From Cacconaster sp045641345 (GTDB lineage Bacteria; Bacteroidota; Bacteroidia; Bacteroidales; UBA932): 61,153 nucleotides of DNA. Shown here piece after piece: positions 8,087 to 16,889 of the stretch. The DNA lies in contig JAZUGR010000015.1 in assembly GCA_045641345.1 (NCBI GenBank), positions 1 through 61,153 on the forward strand. Direction: 5' to 3'. Position 1 is the first letter of the stretch, and the number at the start of each line of letters is the position of its first letter. Under the pieces are notes generated by a model. It saw only the letters and a program-made list of their open reading frames with translations. It was not told the origin of the DNA and searched no databases. A program made the translations under genes and the position numbers.

Positions 8087-8842
8087 ATGAGAAAGAAAAT
8101 CGTAGCGGGCAACTGGAAAATGAACACCGTGGTTGCCGAAGGTGTCGAACTTGCAAAGGGAATTGCAGCCAAAATCGATTCCGTACCGTCCGACGTGGAC
8201 TTGATAATCGCTCCTCCGTTTACCCATATCGTGTCGGTAGGGGTGGCTGTCAAGGGCTCCAGGATAGCGATCTCGGCACAGAACTGCGCCGACCAGGAGA
8301 AAGGTGCCTTTACCGGTGAGGTGTCGGCTCCGATGCTCCGCGGAGCGGGATGCTCATATACTATTCTAGGCCACTCCGAGCGCCGTCAGTACTATGGCGA
8401 GACTTCCGAGAAACTTGTCAGAAAGATCACCCTGGCTCTGGCCGAGGGTATCGACGTCATCTATTGCGTTGGCGAAAACCTCGACGAGCGCAATGCAGGC
8501 CGTCATTTCGATGTGGTTGGCAGCCAGATCTCGGAGGTCCTCTACGGATTCTCCAAGGAGGAGATGTCTCACATAATCATAGCCTACGAGCCTGTGTGGG
8601 CCATCGGTACCGGTGTCACCGCAAGCCGTGAGCAGGCGCAGGAGATACACGCCTTCATACGCAGGGCCATTGCCGACAAGTTCGGTGCGGAGGTTTCCGA
8701 CGCAATGCCGATTCTCTACGGCGGTAGCTGCAAGCCTTCGAATGCCAGGGAACTCTTTGCCTGCCCCGATATCGACGGCGGACTGATAGGAGGTGCAGCG
8801 CTGAAGGCCGATGACTTCATCGCAATCGCACAGTCATTCTGA
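8087..8842 (+). CDS. tpiA: triosephosphate isomerase
   Basis: The 251-residue TIM barrel interconverts dihydroxyacetone phosphate and glyceraldehyde 3-phosphate in glycolysis. Catalytic residues are visible: Lys11 in AGNWKMN, His96 in GHSERR and Glu168 in AYEPVWAIGTG. The phosphate-binding LYGGS motif is near the C-terminus. No clear promoter lies in the 41-base gap after the barrel gene, so it may be read from upstream. A palindromic element follows the stop at 8874-8943. Confidence 0.97.
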   Translation: MRKKIVAGNWKMNTVVAEGVELAKGIAAKIDSVPSDVDLIIAPPFTHIVSVGVAVKGSRIAISAQNCADQEKGAFTGEVSAPMLRGAGCSYTILGHSERRQYYGETSEKLVRKITLALAEGIDVIYCVGENLDERNAGRHFDVVGSQISEVLYGFSKEEMSHIIIAYEPVWAIGTGVTASREQAQEIHAFIRRAIADKFGAEVSDAMPILYGGSCKPSNARELFACPDIDGGLIGGAALKADDFIAIAQSF

Positions 8843-8873
8843 TCGGCCACTGCGATCATTGCAAGAATACAAG

Positions 8874-8943
8874 AATATTTTTCCCCTGAGGGCACGACGC
8901 TTCCGCGGTCTTTCAGACAAAGTGCCCTCAGGGGAAAAATATT
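8874..8943 (+). repeat. palindromic element, copy A (conserved-loop family)
   Basis: Perfect 22-base arms (8874-8895 and 8922-8943) flank a 26-base loop containing CCGCGGTCTTTCAGACAAAG. The inner arm CCCCTGAGGGCAC is shared with copy B, whereas the outer arm (A/T-rich here) is specific to this locus yet perfectly self-complementary. It lies between the convergent ends of tpiA and the C1 peptidase gene. The T-rich and A-rich bases at the foot could make it a two-way terminator. Confidence 0.85.
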
Positions 8944-8970
8944 TTCGTATACGGTCTTCGCAGGTAGCCT

Positions 8971-10371
8971 TTAGTGCATGAATTCGAACGTGCTCAGGGG
9001 GAATACCTCGGGAGTCTGCTTCAGGGCTTCGAGCGCTTTAGGGCTCAGGTATTTCCTGTCGAGAACGATGCGGAACACGTATTCGTCGAACCAGCGGTCG
9101 GTCATCACGGGCCTTGCCGAGACTTTGGTGGCGAACGAACTGTTGAACAGCTGCCACTTCGTGGGTTTGTCGTTCTCGTCGGTATCGCAGGCCGTAATGA
9201 GCATCACGTGCGCCGGCTTGCTGCAGCGCGTCCACATACGCGCCTCCTTGCTCATCTTGAAACTCATCCCGAAGAGGGCGTCGTAGTCGATGTTGCCAAG
9301 CTCCATTATGCTCTCGGGCAGAAGCATATCCTTGTGCCAGTCGCAGGTGGTATATACCGCTTCGTTGTTCTTTATCGAAGCGAGGACGGCCGGTTTGATG
9401 TCGTCGGCGGGGAGATTGAGATATGTCCAGGTCATACCCTCGTAGGCGTTGATGTAGTCGCCGATGGTGTACATTCTGTAATATTCGTGGGTGGGGTCGT
9501 TCATTATGAGGACTCTCGAATCAAGGAACTCTTCAGGCACCAGGCTCTTGAAGAATTCCTGAGGGGTGGTGGTGACGGAGTGTTTTTCACCGTTGCGGTC
9601 GGTATATTCCCACGTGAATTCGGTCGGCGGCTCTCCGAGGCAGAGGGCGAGGATGCGGTAGATGTCTTCCATTACGTGCACCTTGTAGGTACGGAGCGCA
9701 TCCTCTGTGGCTCCGGAGGCGTGCAGCGAGCGGATGTTCCAGCTCTCGGCCTTCATCTTGAGATTGATTATATCCCGCATATTGGCGGTGTAGTTGGAGT
9801 GGACGGTCTCTTTCATCACCCCTTCGGGGACTACGCCGTACTTGCGCGCCACGCTCACGAAATTGTGCCATTCGCCTCCATCGCGCAGACCGACCCTGTA
9901 GTAATGCGCCGCCTTGCGCGAATTCACGTCGTCATCGACCGTGGCTATCGCTATCTCCAGGGCGAGGTTACACTTCTCGAACAGGTCCCAGAACGAGTTG
10001 AATGCCGGCGAAAAGCAGAAATCATCGACGTTGTATTTTTCGATGGCCAGCGGACGTATGTAGTTGAGCGAGCTGAAAAGCCAGCAGCGGCCCGACCTTA
10101 CCTGGTCGGGTATCTTCTTGAGAGGGGTCACCTGATATTTGAAGTTGGTGTCGATCCCTTCGACGTTTGAGCGGTTGTAAGCCACCGGTATGATGGCGGT
10201 GCTGTTCATCAGCTTCTGCTGGAGGGCGGTTGTGGCCGAATCCTTGACGAAGCTCGAGCGTATCTGCTGAAGCTCCGCGGGGCCGATGCTCTGCGCCGAT
10301 ATCGAGGCGGAGACAAGTATCGCAGCCGAGGCGGCGATCATTTTACGTATTGCCGTTGCGTTCATAAACAT
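8971..10371 (-). CDS. exported C1 cysteine peptidase (bleomycin hydrolase/PepC family)
   Basis: The 466-residue papain-fold aminopeptidase has the full active site: Gln90, Cys96 in GRCWLFSS, His388 in SKPAHVM and Asn410 in WQLFNSS. Classical PepC is cytosolic, but here a signal peptide (IAASAAILVSASISA) precedes a mature N-terminal Gln, so it acts in the periplasm. It probably trims peptides there. The ATG at 10371 follows the stop of the glutaminyl cyclase gene by one base; the second ATG (10365) is also possible. It is the last gene of the pyrG operon. Confidence 0.9.
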   Translation of the reverse strand: MFMNATAIRKMIAASAAILVSASISAQSIGPAELQQIRSSFVKDSATTALQQKLMNSTAIIPVAYNRSNVEGIDTNFKYQVTPLKKIPDQVRSGRCWLFSSLNYIRPLAIEKYNVDDFCFSPAFNSFWDLFEKCNLALEIAIATVDDDVNSRKAAHYYRVGLRDGGEWHNFVSVARKYGVVPEGVMKETVHSNYTANMRDIINLKMKAESWNIRSLHASGATEDALRTYKVHVMEDIYRILALCLGEPPTEFTWEYTDRNGEKHSVTTTPQEFFKSLVPEEFLDSRVLIMNDPTHEYYRMYTIGDYINAYEGMTWTYLNLPADDIKPAVLASIKNNEAVYTTCDWHKDMLLPESIMELGNIDYDALFGMSFKMSKEARMWTRCSKPAHVMLITACDTDENDKPTKWQLFNSSFATKVSARPVMTDRWFDEYVFRIVLDRKYLSPKALEALKQTPEVFPLSTFEFMH

Positions 10372-10372
10372 A

Positions 10373-11164
10373 TCATTTTTTTATCAGTTGCCGTGCTGAG
10401 ATTCTGTAAAGTTTGGGCCATAGTTTGCCCGTGACGTAGATCGAGCCGTCGGAAGGGTCGAGGGCTATGCCGTTGAGCACGTCGGTGGAGGGTTTGCGTA
10501 GCGACTGCGGAAGGAGCCCCGTGCAGTCAACCACGGAATTAACCTCTCCGGTAGCGGCGTCTATCCTGACGATGTAGTCGGTGCCATAGACGTTCGACCA
10601 TATCTCCCCGTCGATGTATTCGAGCTCGTTGAGCATCATCACCTTCTTGCCGCCGAGAGTGACCTCTATAGTGCGTTGCACGGCAAGGTTGGCCGGGTTG
10701 AGGAAGGTTATGCAGGATGAGCCGTCACTCATTATGAGTGATACTCCGTCGGTGGTCAGACCCCATCCCTCTCCGGGGTAGCGCAGGATTCCGATGGTTT
10801 CGAGAGTGGAGGGGTCGCATACGAAACAGGTGTTCTCCCTCCACGAAAGAATATAGAGCTTGCCGCCGCACACGCACGAGCCCTCTATGAAGTACTGCCG
10901 GCCGAAGTTCTTACGCTTCAGTACCTTGCCTGTTTCCAAATCGACTATGCGCATCGACGACTGCCCGTACTGTCCTGCCGATTCATACAGATGCCCGCCG
11001 TAGAAGAACAGCCCTTGCGTATAGGAGCCGGCATCGTGTTTGAATTCCTTCTCCACAGTGCAGGCATAGCGGGGTGTTCCGGCTGAAGCCGCCCACCCGC
11101 ATACAAGGAGGAGGGCAGCCATCGTGCAGAGTTTGCGCAGGACTGTCATGGGCGTGCGGCTCAT
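10373..11164 (-). CDS. exported glutaminyl-peptide cyclotransferase (beta-propeller type)
   Basis: The 263-residue protein carries a signal peptide (LCTMAALLLVCGWAASA) and the Glu_cyclase_2 beta-propeller, with SYTQGLFF near the N-terminus, followed by blade motifs ending in LNGIALDPSDGSIYVTGKLWPKLY. The family turns N-terminal Gln into pyroglutamate. In Bacteroidota this modifies exported proteins whose signal peptide is cut just before Gln, and several such proteins are encoded in this window. The start overlaps the pyrG stop by four bases. Confidence 0.9.
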   Translation of the reverse strand: MSRTPMTVLRKLCTMAALLLVCGWAASAGTPRYACTVEKEFKHDAGSYTQGLFFYGGHLYESAGQYGQSSMRIVDLETGKVLKRKNFGRQYFIEGSCVCGGKLYILSWRENTCFVCDPSTLETIGILRYPGEGWGLTTDGVSLIMSDGSSCITFLNPANLAVQRTIEVTLGGKKVMMLNELEYIDGEIWSNVYGTDYIVRIDAATGEVNSVVDCTGLLPQSLRKPSTDVLNGIALDPSDGSIYVTGKLWPKLYRISARQLIKK

Positions 11165-12777
11165 TTCGACCTGGATGCCCTGTATTCCATTGCAGCCTTG
11201 ACGAATGCCACGAAAATCGGGTGCGGCTCGGCCACGGTGCTCTTGAGCTCGGGGTGGAACTGCACTCCGATGTAGAACTTGTTGGCAGGTATCTCGACTA
11301 TCTCTATCAGACCCGTTTCGGGGTTGCGGCCCGTGGCCTTCATACCCGCCTCCTCGAATCTGGCGAGATATTCGTTGTTGAATTCGTATCTGTGGCGGTG
11401 GCGTTCCGAAATTTCGGTGCGTCCGTATATCTTGTATGCGAGAGAGCCTTTCTGTACCTTGCAGGCGAATGCTCCCAGACGCATCGTGCCTCCCTTTACG
11501 GTGACGGCTTTCTGGTCTTCCATCAGGGATATGATGGGGTTGGTGGTGGCGGGGTTGAGCTCGGTTGACGAAGCGTCGTGGAGCTTGAGTACGTTGCGTG
11601 CGAATTCCGTCACTGCCATCTGCATTCCGAGGCAGATGCCGAAGAACGGGATGTCGTTTTCACGCGCATAGCGTGAGGCGACCATCTTGCCGTTGAGGCC
11701 TCTCTCCCCGAATCCCGGGGCCACGAGTATGCCGTCCATATCTCCGAGAAGGCTCGCCACGTTGTCGTCGGTGACATTCTCACTCTGGAAACTGGTGACC
11801 TTGACCTTGCACTCGTTGACTGATCCGGCCTGGTTGAAGGCCTCCTGTATCGACTTGTAGGCATCCTGAAGCTCCACATACTTGCCAACCAGGGCTATGT
11901 TGACCTCGCCCTTCGGATTCTTGAACTTGCGTATGAACTCCTTCCAGCTTTCGAGGTCGGGGTCGGGAGCGGTGATTCCGAAATGCTCAAGCACTATCGA
12001 ATCGAGATTCTCCTTCTGCATATACAGGGGCACGTCGTAGATGCAGCTTGCATCGTACGACTCGACCACCGCATTGGGCTTGACGTTGCAGAAAAGCGCG
12101 ATTTTGCGCTTCATGTCCTGGGGCAGGTGGTGCTCCGTGCGGCAGATTATAACGTCGGGCTGCACCCCGTACTGCTGCAGGGCCCTCACCGAATGCTGCG
12201 TGGGCTTGGTCTTGAGCTCCTTTGCGGCGCTCAGGTAGGGGATGAGGGTGAGATGGATGGCCAGACAGTCCTCCTCGGGCAATTCCCACTGCAACTGGCG
12301 TTCGGCCTCGATGTAGGGAAGGGACTCCATATCGCCCACCGTGCCTCCGATTTCGGTGATTATGATGTCGTACTGCCCGCTCTTGCCGAGAAGCATCATA
12401 CGGCGCTTGATTTCGTCGGTGACGTGCGGGATTATCTGTACTGTTTTGCCGAGATATGCGCCTTCCCTCTCCTTGTCGATGACCGTGCGGTAGATCTTGC
12501 CGGTGGTCACGTTGTTGGCCTTGGTGGTGTGGATGTTGAGAAACCTTTCGTAGTGGCCCAGGTCAAGGTCGGTTTCAGCGCCGTCCTCGGTCACGTAGCA
12601 CTCGCCGTGCTCGTAGGGGTTCAACGTACCCGGATCCACGTTGAGATATGGATCGAATTTCTGGATTGTCACTCTCAAGCCTCTGGCTTGCAATAATTTG
12701 GCTAATGATGCGGCTAAGATGCCCTTACCGAGTGAAGATGCCACTCCTCCCGTTACAAATACGTATTTCGTGTTCAT
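11161..12777 (-). CDS. pyrG: CTP synthase
   Basis: The 538-residue enzyme makes CTP from UTP, ATP and glutamine. The N-terminal synthetase domain opens with YVFVTGGVASSLGKG (P-loop). The C-terminal class I glutamine amidotransferase has the nucleophile in FFGICLGMQ and the His-Glu pair in VQFHPELKS. Length is normal. It heads an operon with the glutaminyl cyclase and C1 peptidase, both exported proteins with no obvious link to CTP supply. Confidence 0.98.
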   Translation of the reverse strand: MNTKYVFVTGGVASSLGKGILAASLAKLLQARGLRVTIQKFDPYLNVDPGTLNPYEHGECYVTEDGAETDLDLGHYERFLNIHTTKANNVTTGKIYRTVIDKEREGAYLGKTVQIIPHVTDEIKRRMMLLGKSGQYDIIITEIGGTVGDMESLPYIEAERQLQWELPEEDCLAIHLTLIPYLSAAKELKTKPTQHSVRALQQYGVQPDVIICRTEHHLPQDMKRKIALFCNVKPNAVVESYDASCIYDVPLYMQKENLDSIVLEHFGITAPDPDLESWKEFIRKFKNPKGEVNIALVGKYVELQDAYKSIQEAFNQAGSVNECKVKVTSFQSENVTDDNVASLLGDMDGILVAPGFGERGLNGKMVASRYARENDIPFFGICLGMQMAVTEFARNVLKLHDASSTELNPATTNPIISLMEDQKAVTVKGGTMRLGAFACKVQKGSLAYKIYGRTEISERHRHRYEFNNEYLARFEEAGMKATGRNPETGLIEIVEIPANKFYIGVQFHPELKSTVAEPHPIFVAFVKAAMEYRASRSK

Positions 12778-12808
12778 GATATATGAAGTTTCGTAAGATA
12801 ACGGGATA

Positions 12809-12816
12809 CAAAGATA
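12809..12816 (-). promoter_or_regulatory. -7 element for the pyrG operon
   Basis: TATCTTTG on the minus strand lies 31 bases before the pyrG ATG. Confidence 0.65.
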
Positions 12817-12828
12817 AAATTATTCCAG

Positions 12829-12836
12829 TATCTTTG
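12829..12836 (+). promoter_or_regulatory. -7 element for pnuC
   Basis: TATCTTTG lies 50 bases before the pnuC ATG. It is back to back with the pyrG promoter. Confidence 0.65.
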
Positions 12837-12849
12837 CAATGAAAACAAG

Positions 12850-12867
12850 ACCTGTTTTGTAACAGGT
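12850..12867 (+). promoter_or_regulatory. inverted repeat in the pnuC leader
   Basis: ACCTGTT, TTGT, AACAGGT form a perfect seven-pair stem with a four-base loop, a few bases after the expected transcription start. It could be an operator or a 5' hairpin. No known riboswitch motif is recognised. Confidence 0.4.
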
Positions 12868-12886
12868 TCTCAACAATCTGACGCTT

Positions 12887-13549
12887 ATGACGGAATTGAT
12901 TTCCAATATCGACATATGGAACGTGCTGGAACTTCTCGCGATGGTTTCCGGCCTGGTTTACGTTATCCTCGAAATCAAGAAAACCAGAAGGATGTGGAGA
13001 TGGATGATAGTGTCGTCCCTCTTCAACATAGCCGTTTTCGCCCATCGCGGATTCCTTTCGATGACACTTATCCAGATATATTATATAGTGACTGCGGTCT
13101 ATGGCATCATCACCTGGTCGAAAGTGGTGGAGTCGGCAAAGCAGCAGCACGGTCCCGAACGCGGGAAAAAGGTGGCCATAGTGCCGTTTAACCCCCGCCG
13201 TGCCGCAGTGAGCGTCGCGGTGGCAGCCGTGGTCTATGCCGTCCTTTCGTTCATTTCGGTGCGCAACTACCGGCCGCTTCCGGGCGATATCCCTTTCAAG
13301 CCCTTCTGCGATGCGCTGGTTGCCGTGCTGAGTATGCTGGCCACCTACTGGCTCAGCCAGTCGTGGTTTGCGCAGTGGTATATATGGATTGTGGTCAACA
13401 CGCTGGCCATAGTGATGTTTCTTTTCCCGATATTCTCGGGCCATGCCGAAAGCGCTCTTCCGCTGATAGGGGTGCTTTATGTACTCTATATGGTATCCTG
13501 CATAGTGGGAGTGATAAACTGGAAGAGGCACGGGGTAATCGTAAAATAG
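12887..13549 (+). CDS. pnuC: PnuC-type nicotinamide riboside/vitamin transporter
   Basis: The 220-residue membrane protein has about seven hydrophobic segments. Family marks include WNVLELLAMVSGLVYVIL near the N-terminus, YGIITW in the middle and WFAQWYIWIVVNTLAIVMF near the end. PnuC proteins let nicotinamide riboside, thiamine or a related vitamin enter by facilitated diffusion, with a cytosolic kinase trapping it. A kinase-fold gene follows within six bases, but that one looks like a sugar kinase homologue. The substrate cannot be fixed from sequence. Confidence 0.85.
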   Translation: MTELISNIDIWNVLELLAMVSGLVYVILEIKKTRRMWRWMIVSSLFNIAVFAHRGFLSMTLIQIYYIVTAVYGIITWSKVVESAKQQHGPERGKKVAIVPFNPRRAAVSVAVAAVVYAVLSFISVRNYRPLPGDIPFKPFCDALVAVLSMLATYWLSQSWFAQWYIWIVVNTLAIVMFLFPIFSGHAESALPLIGVLYVLYMVSCIVGVINWKRHGVIVK

Positions 13550-13555
13550 ACTGTT

Positions 13556-14398
13556 ATGATTCTTGTTGCAGACAGCGGCTCCACCAAAACCGACTGGAGG
13601 GCCATAGATGCCTCCGGCGCTGTGAGGGGCTTTTCTTCAGCCGGCATAAACCCGGTGTTGATGTCTCCTGCCGAGATATCGCAACTGGTTTCCGACAAGC
13701 TCCTCCCTGCTCTGGGAAGCGACGTGGATGAAGTATGGTTCTACGGGGCCGGAGTGATGTCGGATGAAATGGCTTCGGTGGTGAGCGGCGCCATCTCCGG
13801 CGTGTTCCCGAAGGCCCGGTGCTTTGCCGGCAGCGATATGCTCGGCGCCGCGAGATCGCTTTGCGGCGACGACCCCGGTATAGTATGCATAATAGGTACC
13901 GGTTCCAACAGCTGCCGCTACGACGGCCGCGAAATAACCGGCAACGTGCGCTCGGGCGGCTATATCCTGGGCGACGAGGCCTCCGGGGCGTGGTTCGGCC
14001 GCAAATTCCTCTCCGATTTCGTGAAGGGCCTTCTTCCACAGGCAATCGAACGCGAGTTCGATGCGAGGTTCGGCCTCGACTATCCTTCTCTGGTGCAGAA
14101 GGTCTATCGCGAGCCGATGCCCAACCGCTATATGGCCTCGTTCCTTCCGTTCCTTGGAGAATTCACCAACCATCCGTACGTGCGGAGCCTTATCCGCAGC
14201 GGTTTCGACGAATTCCTCTCGCGCAACGTGGCGCAGTACGACAACAGCCGTTTCTGCCCCGTGAGCTTTACCGGGAGCGTGGCTTTCTATTTCAAGGATA
14301 TCCTGCTCAAGGCGCTCTCTGCCGCAGGAATGACGGCCGGGCGCATCGTGCGCGCTCCGATGGACGGTCTTATCAGATACCATTCAGGCAGAATATGA
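13556..14398 (+). CDS. BadF/BadG-type ATPase, N-acetylglucosamine-kinase-like
   Basis: The 280-residue protein has the ASKHA ATPase fold: phosphate-1 loop ADSGSTKTDW at the N-terminus, phosphate-2 segment CIIGTGSNS and an adenosine-type motif near FTGSVAFYF. In Bacteroidota such proteins are usually annotated as N-acetylglucosamine kinase-like. The substrate may be an amino sugar, but this is not proven by sequence. It lies between pnuC and recR and overlaps recR by four bases. Confidence 0.78.
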   Translation: MILVADSGSTKTDWRAIDASGAVRGFSSAGINPVLMSPAEISQLVSDKLLPALGSDVDEVWFYGAGVMSDEMASVVSGAISGVFPKARCFAGSDMLGAARSLCGDDPGIVCIIGTGSNSCRYDGREITGNVRSGGYILGDEASGAWFGRKFLSDFVKGLLPQAIEREFDARFGLDYPSLVQKVYREPMPNRYMASFLPFLGEFTNHPYVRSLIRSGFDEFLSRNVAQYDNSRFCPVSFTGSVAFYFKDILLKALSAAGMTAGRIVRAPMDGLIRYHSGRI

Positions 14399-15012
14399 TG
14401 TTACGCGGCAATTACAACTCTTCAATCCTCGAGGATGCTGTCGACCAGCTCTCGTCCCTGCCCGGGGTGGGGCGGCGCACCGCGCTGCGTCTGGCTCTTC
14501 ATCTGCTGGGGCAGCCTGCCGAGAATGTGGCCAGATTCTCATCCGCCGTGGGGCGGCTCAAAACCGGCCTCAAGTTCTGTCCCGAGTGCAATATGGTGTC
14601 GGACGACGGCCTTTGCCCGATATGCTCCGACAGCCGCCGCGACCACGGCATAATCTGCGTGGTGGAGAGCCTGCGCGATGTTTTCAGCATAGAGAATACA
14701 GGCCAGTACAACGGTCTTTATCACATTCTTGGCGGGATAATCTCGCCGATGGACGGCATCGGCCCGGGCGATCTGCCGATAGGGCGGCTGGTGGAGCGCA
14801 TATCCGCGGGAGGCGTGCGTGAGGTGGTGCTTGCCCTGAGCACCAGTATGGAGGGGGAGACCACATCGTTCTATATATGCCGCTGTCTTGATGGTCTTCC
14901 GGTTGAGATTACTGCAATAGCGAGGGGCGTGGGATTCGGCGATGACCTCGAATATACCGACGAAATGACTCTCGGCCGCTCGATCCGGAACCGTCAGCCG
15001 TTCAAGCCTTGA
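14395..15012 (+). CDS. recR: recombination mediator RecR
   Basis: The 205-residue protein has the three RecR parts in order: helix-hairpin-helix LPGVGRRTALRLALHLL, a C4 zinc finger (CPEC, CPIC) and a Toprim domain starting IICVVES. With RecF and RecO it loads RecA at gaps. The ATG at 14395 overlaps the previous stop (ATGA); ATG 14398 is the alternative. Confidence 0.97.
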   Translation: MMLRGNYNSSILEDAVDQLSSLPGVGRRTALRLALHLLGQPAENVARFSSAVGRLKTGLKFCPECNMVSDDGLCPICSDSRRDHGIICVVESLRDVFSIENTGQYNGLYHILGGIISPMDGIGPGDLPIGRLVERISAGGVREVVLALSTSMEGETTSFYICRCLDGLPVEITAIARGVGFGDDLEYTDEMTLGRSIRNRQPFKP

Positions 15013-15042
15013 AAAAAATATTGCAGATTTAAAAAATTGTCG

Positions 15043-15050
15043 TAGATTTG
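15043..15050 (+). promoter_or_regulatory. -7 element for tRNA-Leu
   Basis: TAGATTTG lies 14 bases before the tRNA 5' end. Confidence 0.55.
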
Positions 15051-15064
15051 CAGTCCCAAACTCC

Positions 15065-15150
15065 GCCCAGGTGGTGAAATTGGTAGACACGCCAGCTTGA
15101 GGGGCTGGTGCCCGTAAAAGGGCGTGCAAGTTCGAGTCTTGTCCTGGGCA
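15065..15150 (+). tRNA. tRNA-Leu (GAG)
   Basis: The 86-base gene has acceptor GCCCAGG/CCTGGGC, a long variable arm and a TTCGAGTCT T-loop. The anticodon is GAG in the loop TTGAGGG between CCAGC and GCTGG. Discriminator A is at 15150 and CCA is not encoded. Confidence 0.95.
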
Positions 15151-15151
15151 C

Positions 15152-15191
15152 AAAAGAAATCCCGTTCAGAGTTCTGAACGGGATTTCTTTT
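15152..15191. terminator. bidirectional terminator between tRNA-Leu and the Na/Pi symporter gene
   Basis: A perfect 19-base stem (15152-15170 with 15173-15191) has a two-base loop. The GC core is ATCCCGTTCAGA, and the stem has A-runs on the left and T-runs on the right, so it can stop transcription from either side. It covers the symporter stop codon (15190-15192). Confidence 0.9.
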
Positions 15192-16791
15192 AGCCCAATA
15201 TCGACTTGGCTACGTTCATCAGGTGGTCGCCGATACGCTCGGCGTTGGAACTCAATGAAAGGTACTGTGCGCCGATTGCAGGCGAGCACACTCCTTCCGA
15301 GAGCCTTGAGATGTGGTTGTCCTCCATCTTCTTCGTGAATTCGTCGATTGCCTCCTCCACGACGTTGGCCTTGCCGAGAGCATTTGAATCCTCGTCGGTG
15401 TAGGCCTTGATTGCGTATTCGTAAAGTTCGCCCAACAGGTTGCGCAACTCGTGAATCTCCTTCAGGGCATCTTCGGAGAACGGCGAAGACGCCTCCTTGA
15501 GGTACTGCGCGTATTCCGTTATGTTCTCGGCATAGTCGCCGATACGTTCGATGTCCCTCACCGTGCGGAATGTCCCTGACAGATAGATGTGGTCTTTCTC
15601 TCCAAGCCCGCGACGGCCCGAAAGATCCACTACGAATGCCACAATCTGGTTGTTGAGCCAGTTCAGCTCGTCTTCCGTGCGCTTGAACTCATCGAGCCGG
15701 TCGAGGTCGAGAGTGGATACCATATCCAGCGAGAGGTTGAAGTTGCGCATGGCCAGTGCGGCCATATTGACAATTTCGTTCTTCGTCTGAAGCACTGCGA
15801 TAGGAGGGGTCTTGAGCATGTTCCGGTCGATGTAGTAGAATTTCGACCTTTCTTCTTCCTCCTGCGCCGCGTTCTCGGGAACGATGCGGCAGACAAGCTT
15901 TACAAGCGCGTCGGTAAGGGGAAGGATGAGGATTACCGTTATGACGTTGAATATGGTGTGGAACATTGCCAGCTGCTCCTGGGGCGCATTGGGGAACATC
16001 GACTGGAAGATGTCGCCGAACGTCGCGCCGCCCGAGATGACCTTGATGACAAGCCCGACAAAGAGGAACAGCACGACGCCGCTCACGTTGAACAGCAGAT
16101 GAATCAGGGACGTGCGTCTGGCGTTGGCCCCGGAGGTCATTCCGGCAATCAGGGCCACGACGCAGGAGCCTATGTTCGAGCCCATCGTTATGAATATACC
16201 CTGGTCGAGGGAGACCAGCCCTGCGCAGAGCATCGCTATGGCCACGGAGGTCATGACGGACGAGCTCTGGATTATTGCCGTGAATATGGCACCGATTGTC
16301 ACCAGCAGGATGGGATTGCCGATCCGGGAAAGGAATATCTTCACGCCTTCAAGCCTGGCGAAGTCGCTCATCGAACCGCTCATCATACTGAGCCCCACGA
16401 AAAGCATTCCGAATCCGGCGAGGATACCGCCCGCCTGCTTGCGCGTGTCCTTCTTGGCGAACAGGGTGAGAAGAGCTCCTATTCCGGCGAATGCCGAGAA
16501 GACGATGGTTGTGGATATGGCGCTGGCCCCGCCGAACATACCCAGCGCTACGATCTGCGCCGTGACCGTGGTTCCGATATTGGCTCCGTAGATTATCGTG
16601 GCGGCCTGCGTGAGCGACATTATTCCGGCGTTCACGAAACCTATCACCATCACCGTGGTGGCTCCTGAACTCTGGATGGCCGCCGTGCCGACCGTACCGA
16701 TGCCCACTCCCAGCAGGCGGCTGCGGGATGCCTTGGAGAATAGTGACTTGAGCTTCGTGGAACTTGCGGACTCGAGATTCGAGCTCATCAT
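15190..16791 (-). CDS. Na+/phosphate symporter family protein with PhoU-like tail; N-terminus uncertain
   Basis: The membrane part (to about residue 310) has the duplicated Na/Pi motifs AAIQSSGATTVMVIGFVNAG and AIIQSSSVMTSVAIAM. The rest is a helical PhoU-like cytoplasmic domain. The family exchanges phosphate with Na+. The first ATG (16791) leaves out the conserved first membrane helix. That helix is present in frame upstream (TGVIISAVLTLIAGIGIFLI, up to about 16857) without any ATG, GTG or TTG. The -7 element at 16890-16897 puts the RNA start near 16883, so an unusual start codon in 16846-16881 or a base error is likely. Confidence 0.85.
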   Translation of the reverse strand: MMSSNLESASSTKLKSLFSKASRSRLLGVGIGTVGTAAIQSSGATTVMVIGFVNAGIMSLTQAATIIYGANIGTTVTAQIVALGMFGGASAISTTIVFSAFAGIGALLTLFAKKDTRKQAGGILAGFGMLFVGLSMMSGSMSDFARLEGVKIFLSRIGNPILLVTIGAIFTAIIQSSSVMTSVAIAMLCAGLVSLDQGIFITMGSNIGSCVVALIAGMTSGANARRTSLIHLLFNVSGVVLFLFVGLVIKVISGGATFGDIFQSMFPNAPQEQLAMFHTIFNVITVILILPLTDALVKLVCRIVPENAAQEEEERSKFYYIDRNMLKTPPIAVLQTKNEIVNMAALAMRNFNLSLDMVSTLDLDRLDEFKRTEDELNWLNNQIVAFVVDLSGRRGLGEKDHIYLSGTFRTVRDIERIGDYAENITEYAQYLKEASSPFSEDALKEIHELRNLLGELYEYAIKAYTDEDSNALGKANVVEEAIDEFTKKMEDNHISRLSEGVCSPAIGAQYLSLSSNAERIGDHLMNVAKSILG

Positions 16792-16889
16792 CTGGCAGGC
16801 AATCAGGAAGATTCCAATGCCGGCGATGAGCGTGAGTACGGCTGATATGATAACACCTGTTGTCGTATCGTATCCTTTGATTCGGCGGG

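Noticed and set aside
13819..14394. A long N-terminal extension of RecR
   Set aside because: It overlaps the BadF-type gene completely in another frame; the RecR family begins at the HhH region near 14395.
15589..16668. A 359-codon plus-strand open frame
   Set aside because: It is antisense to the Na/Pi symporter gene and rich in His/Arg/Gly/Asp without any family signature.
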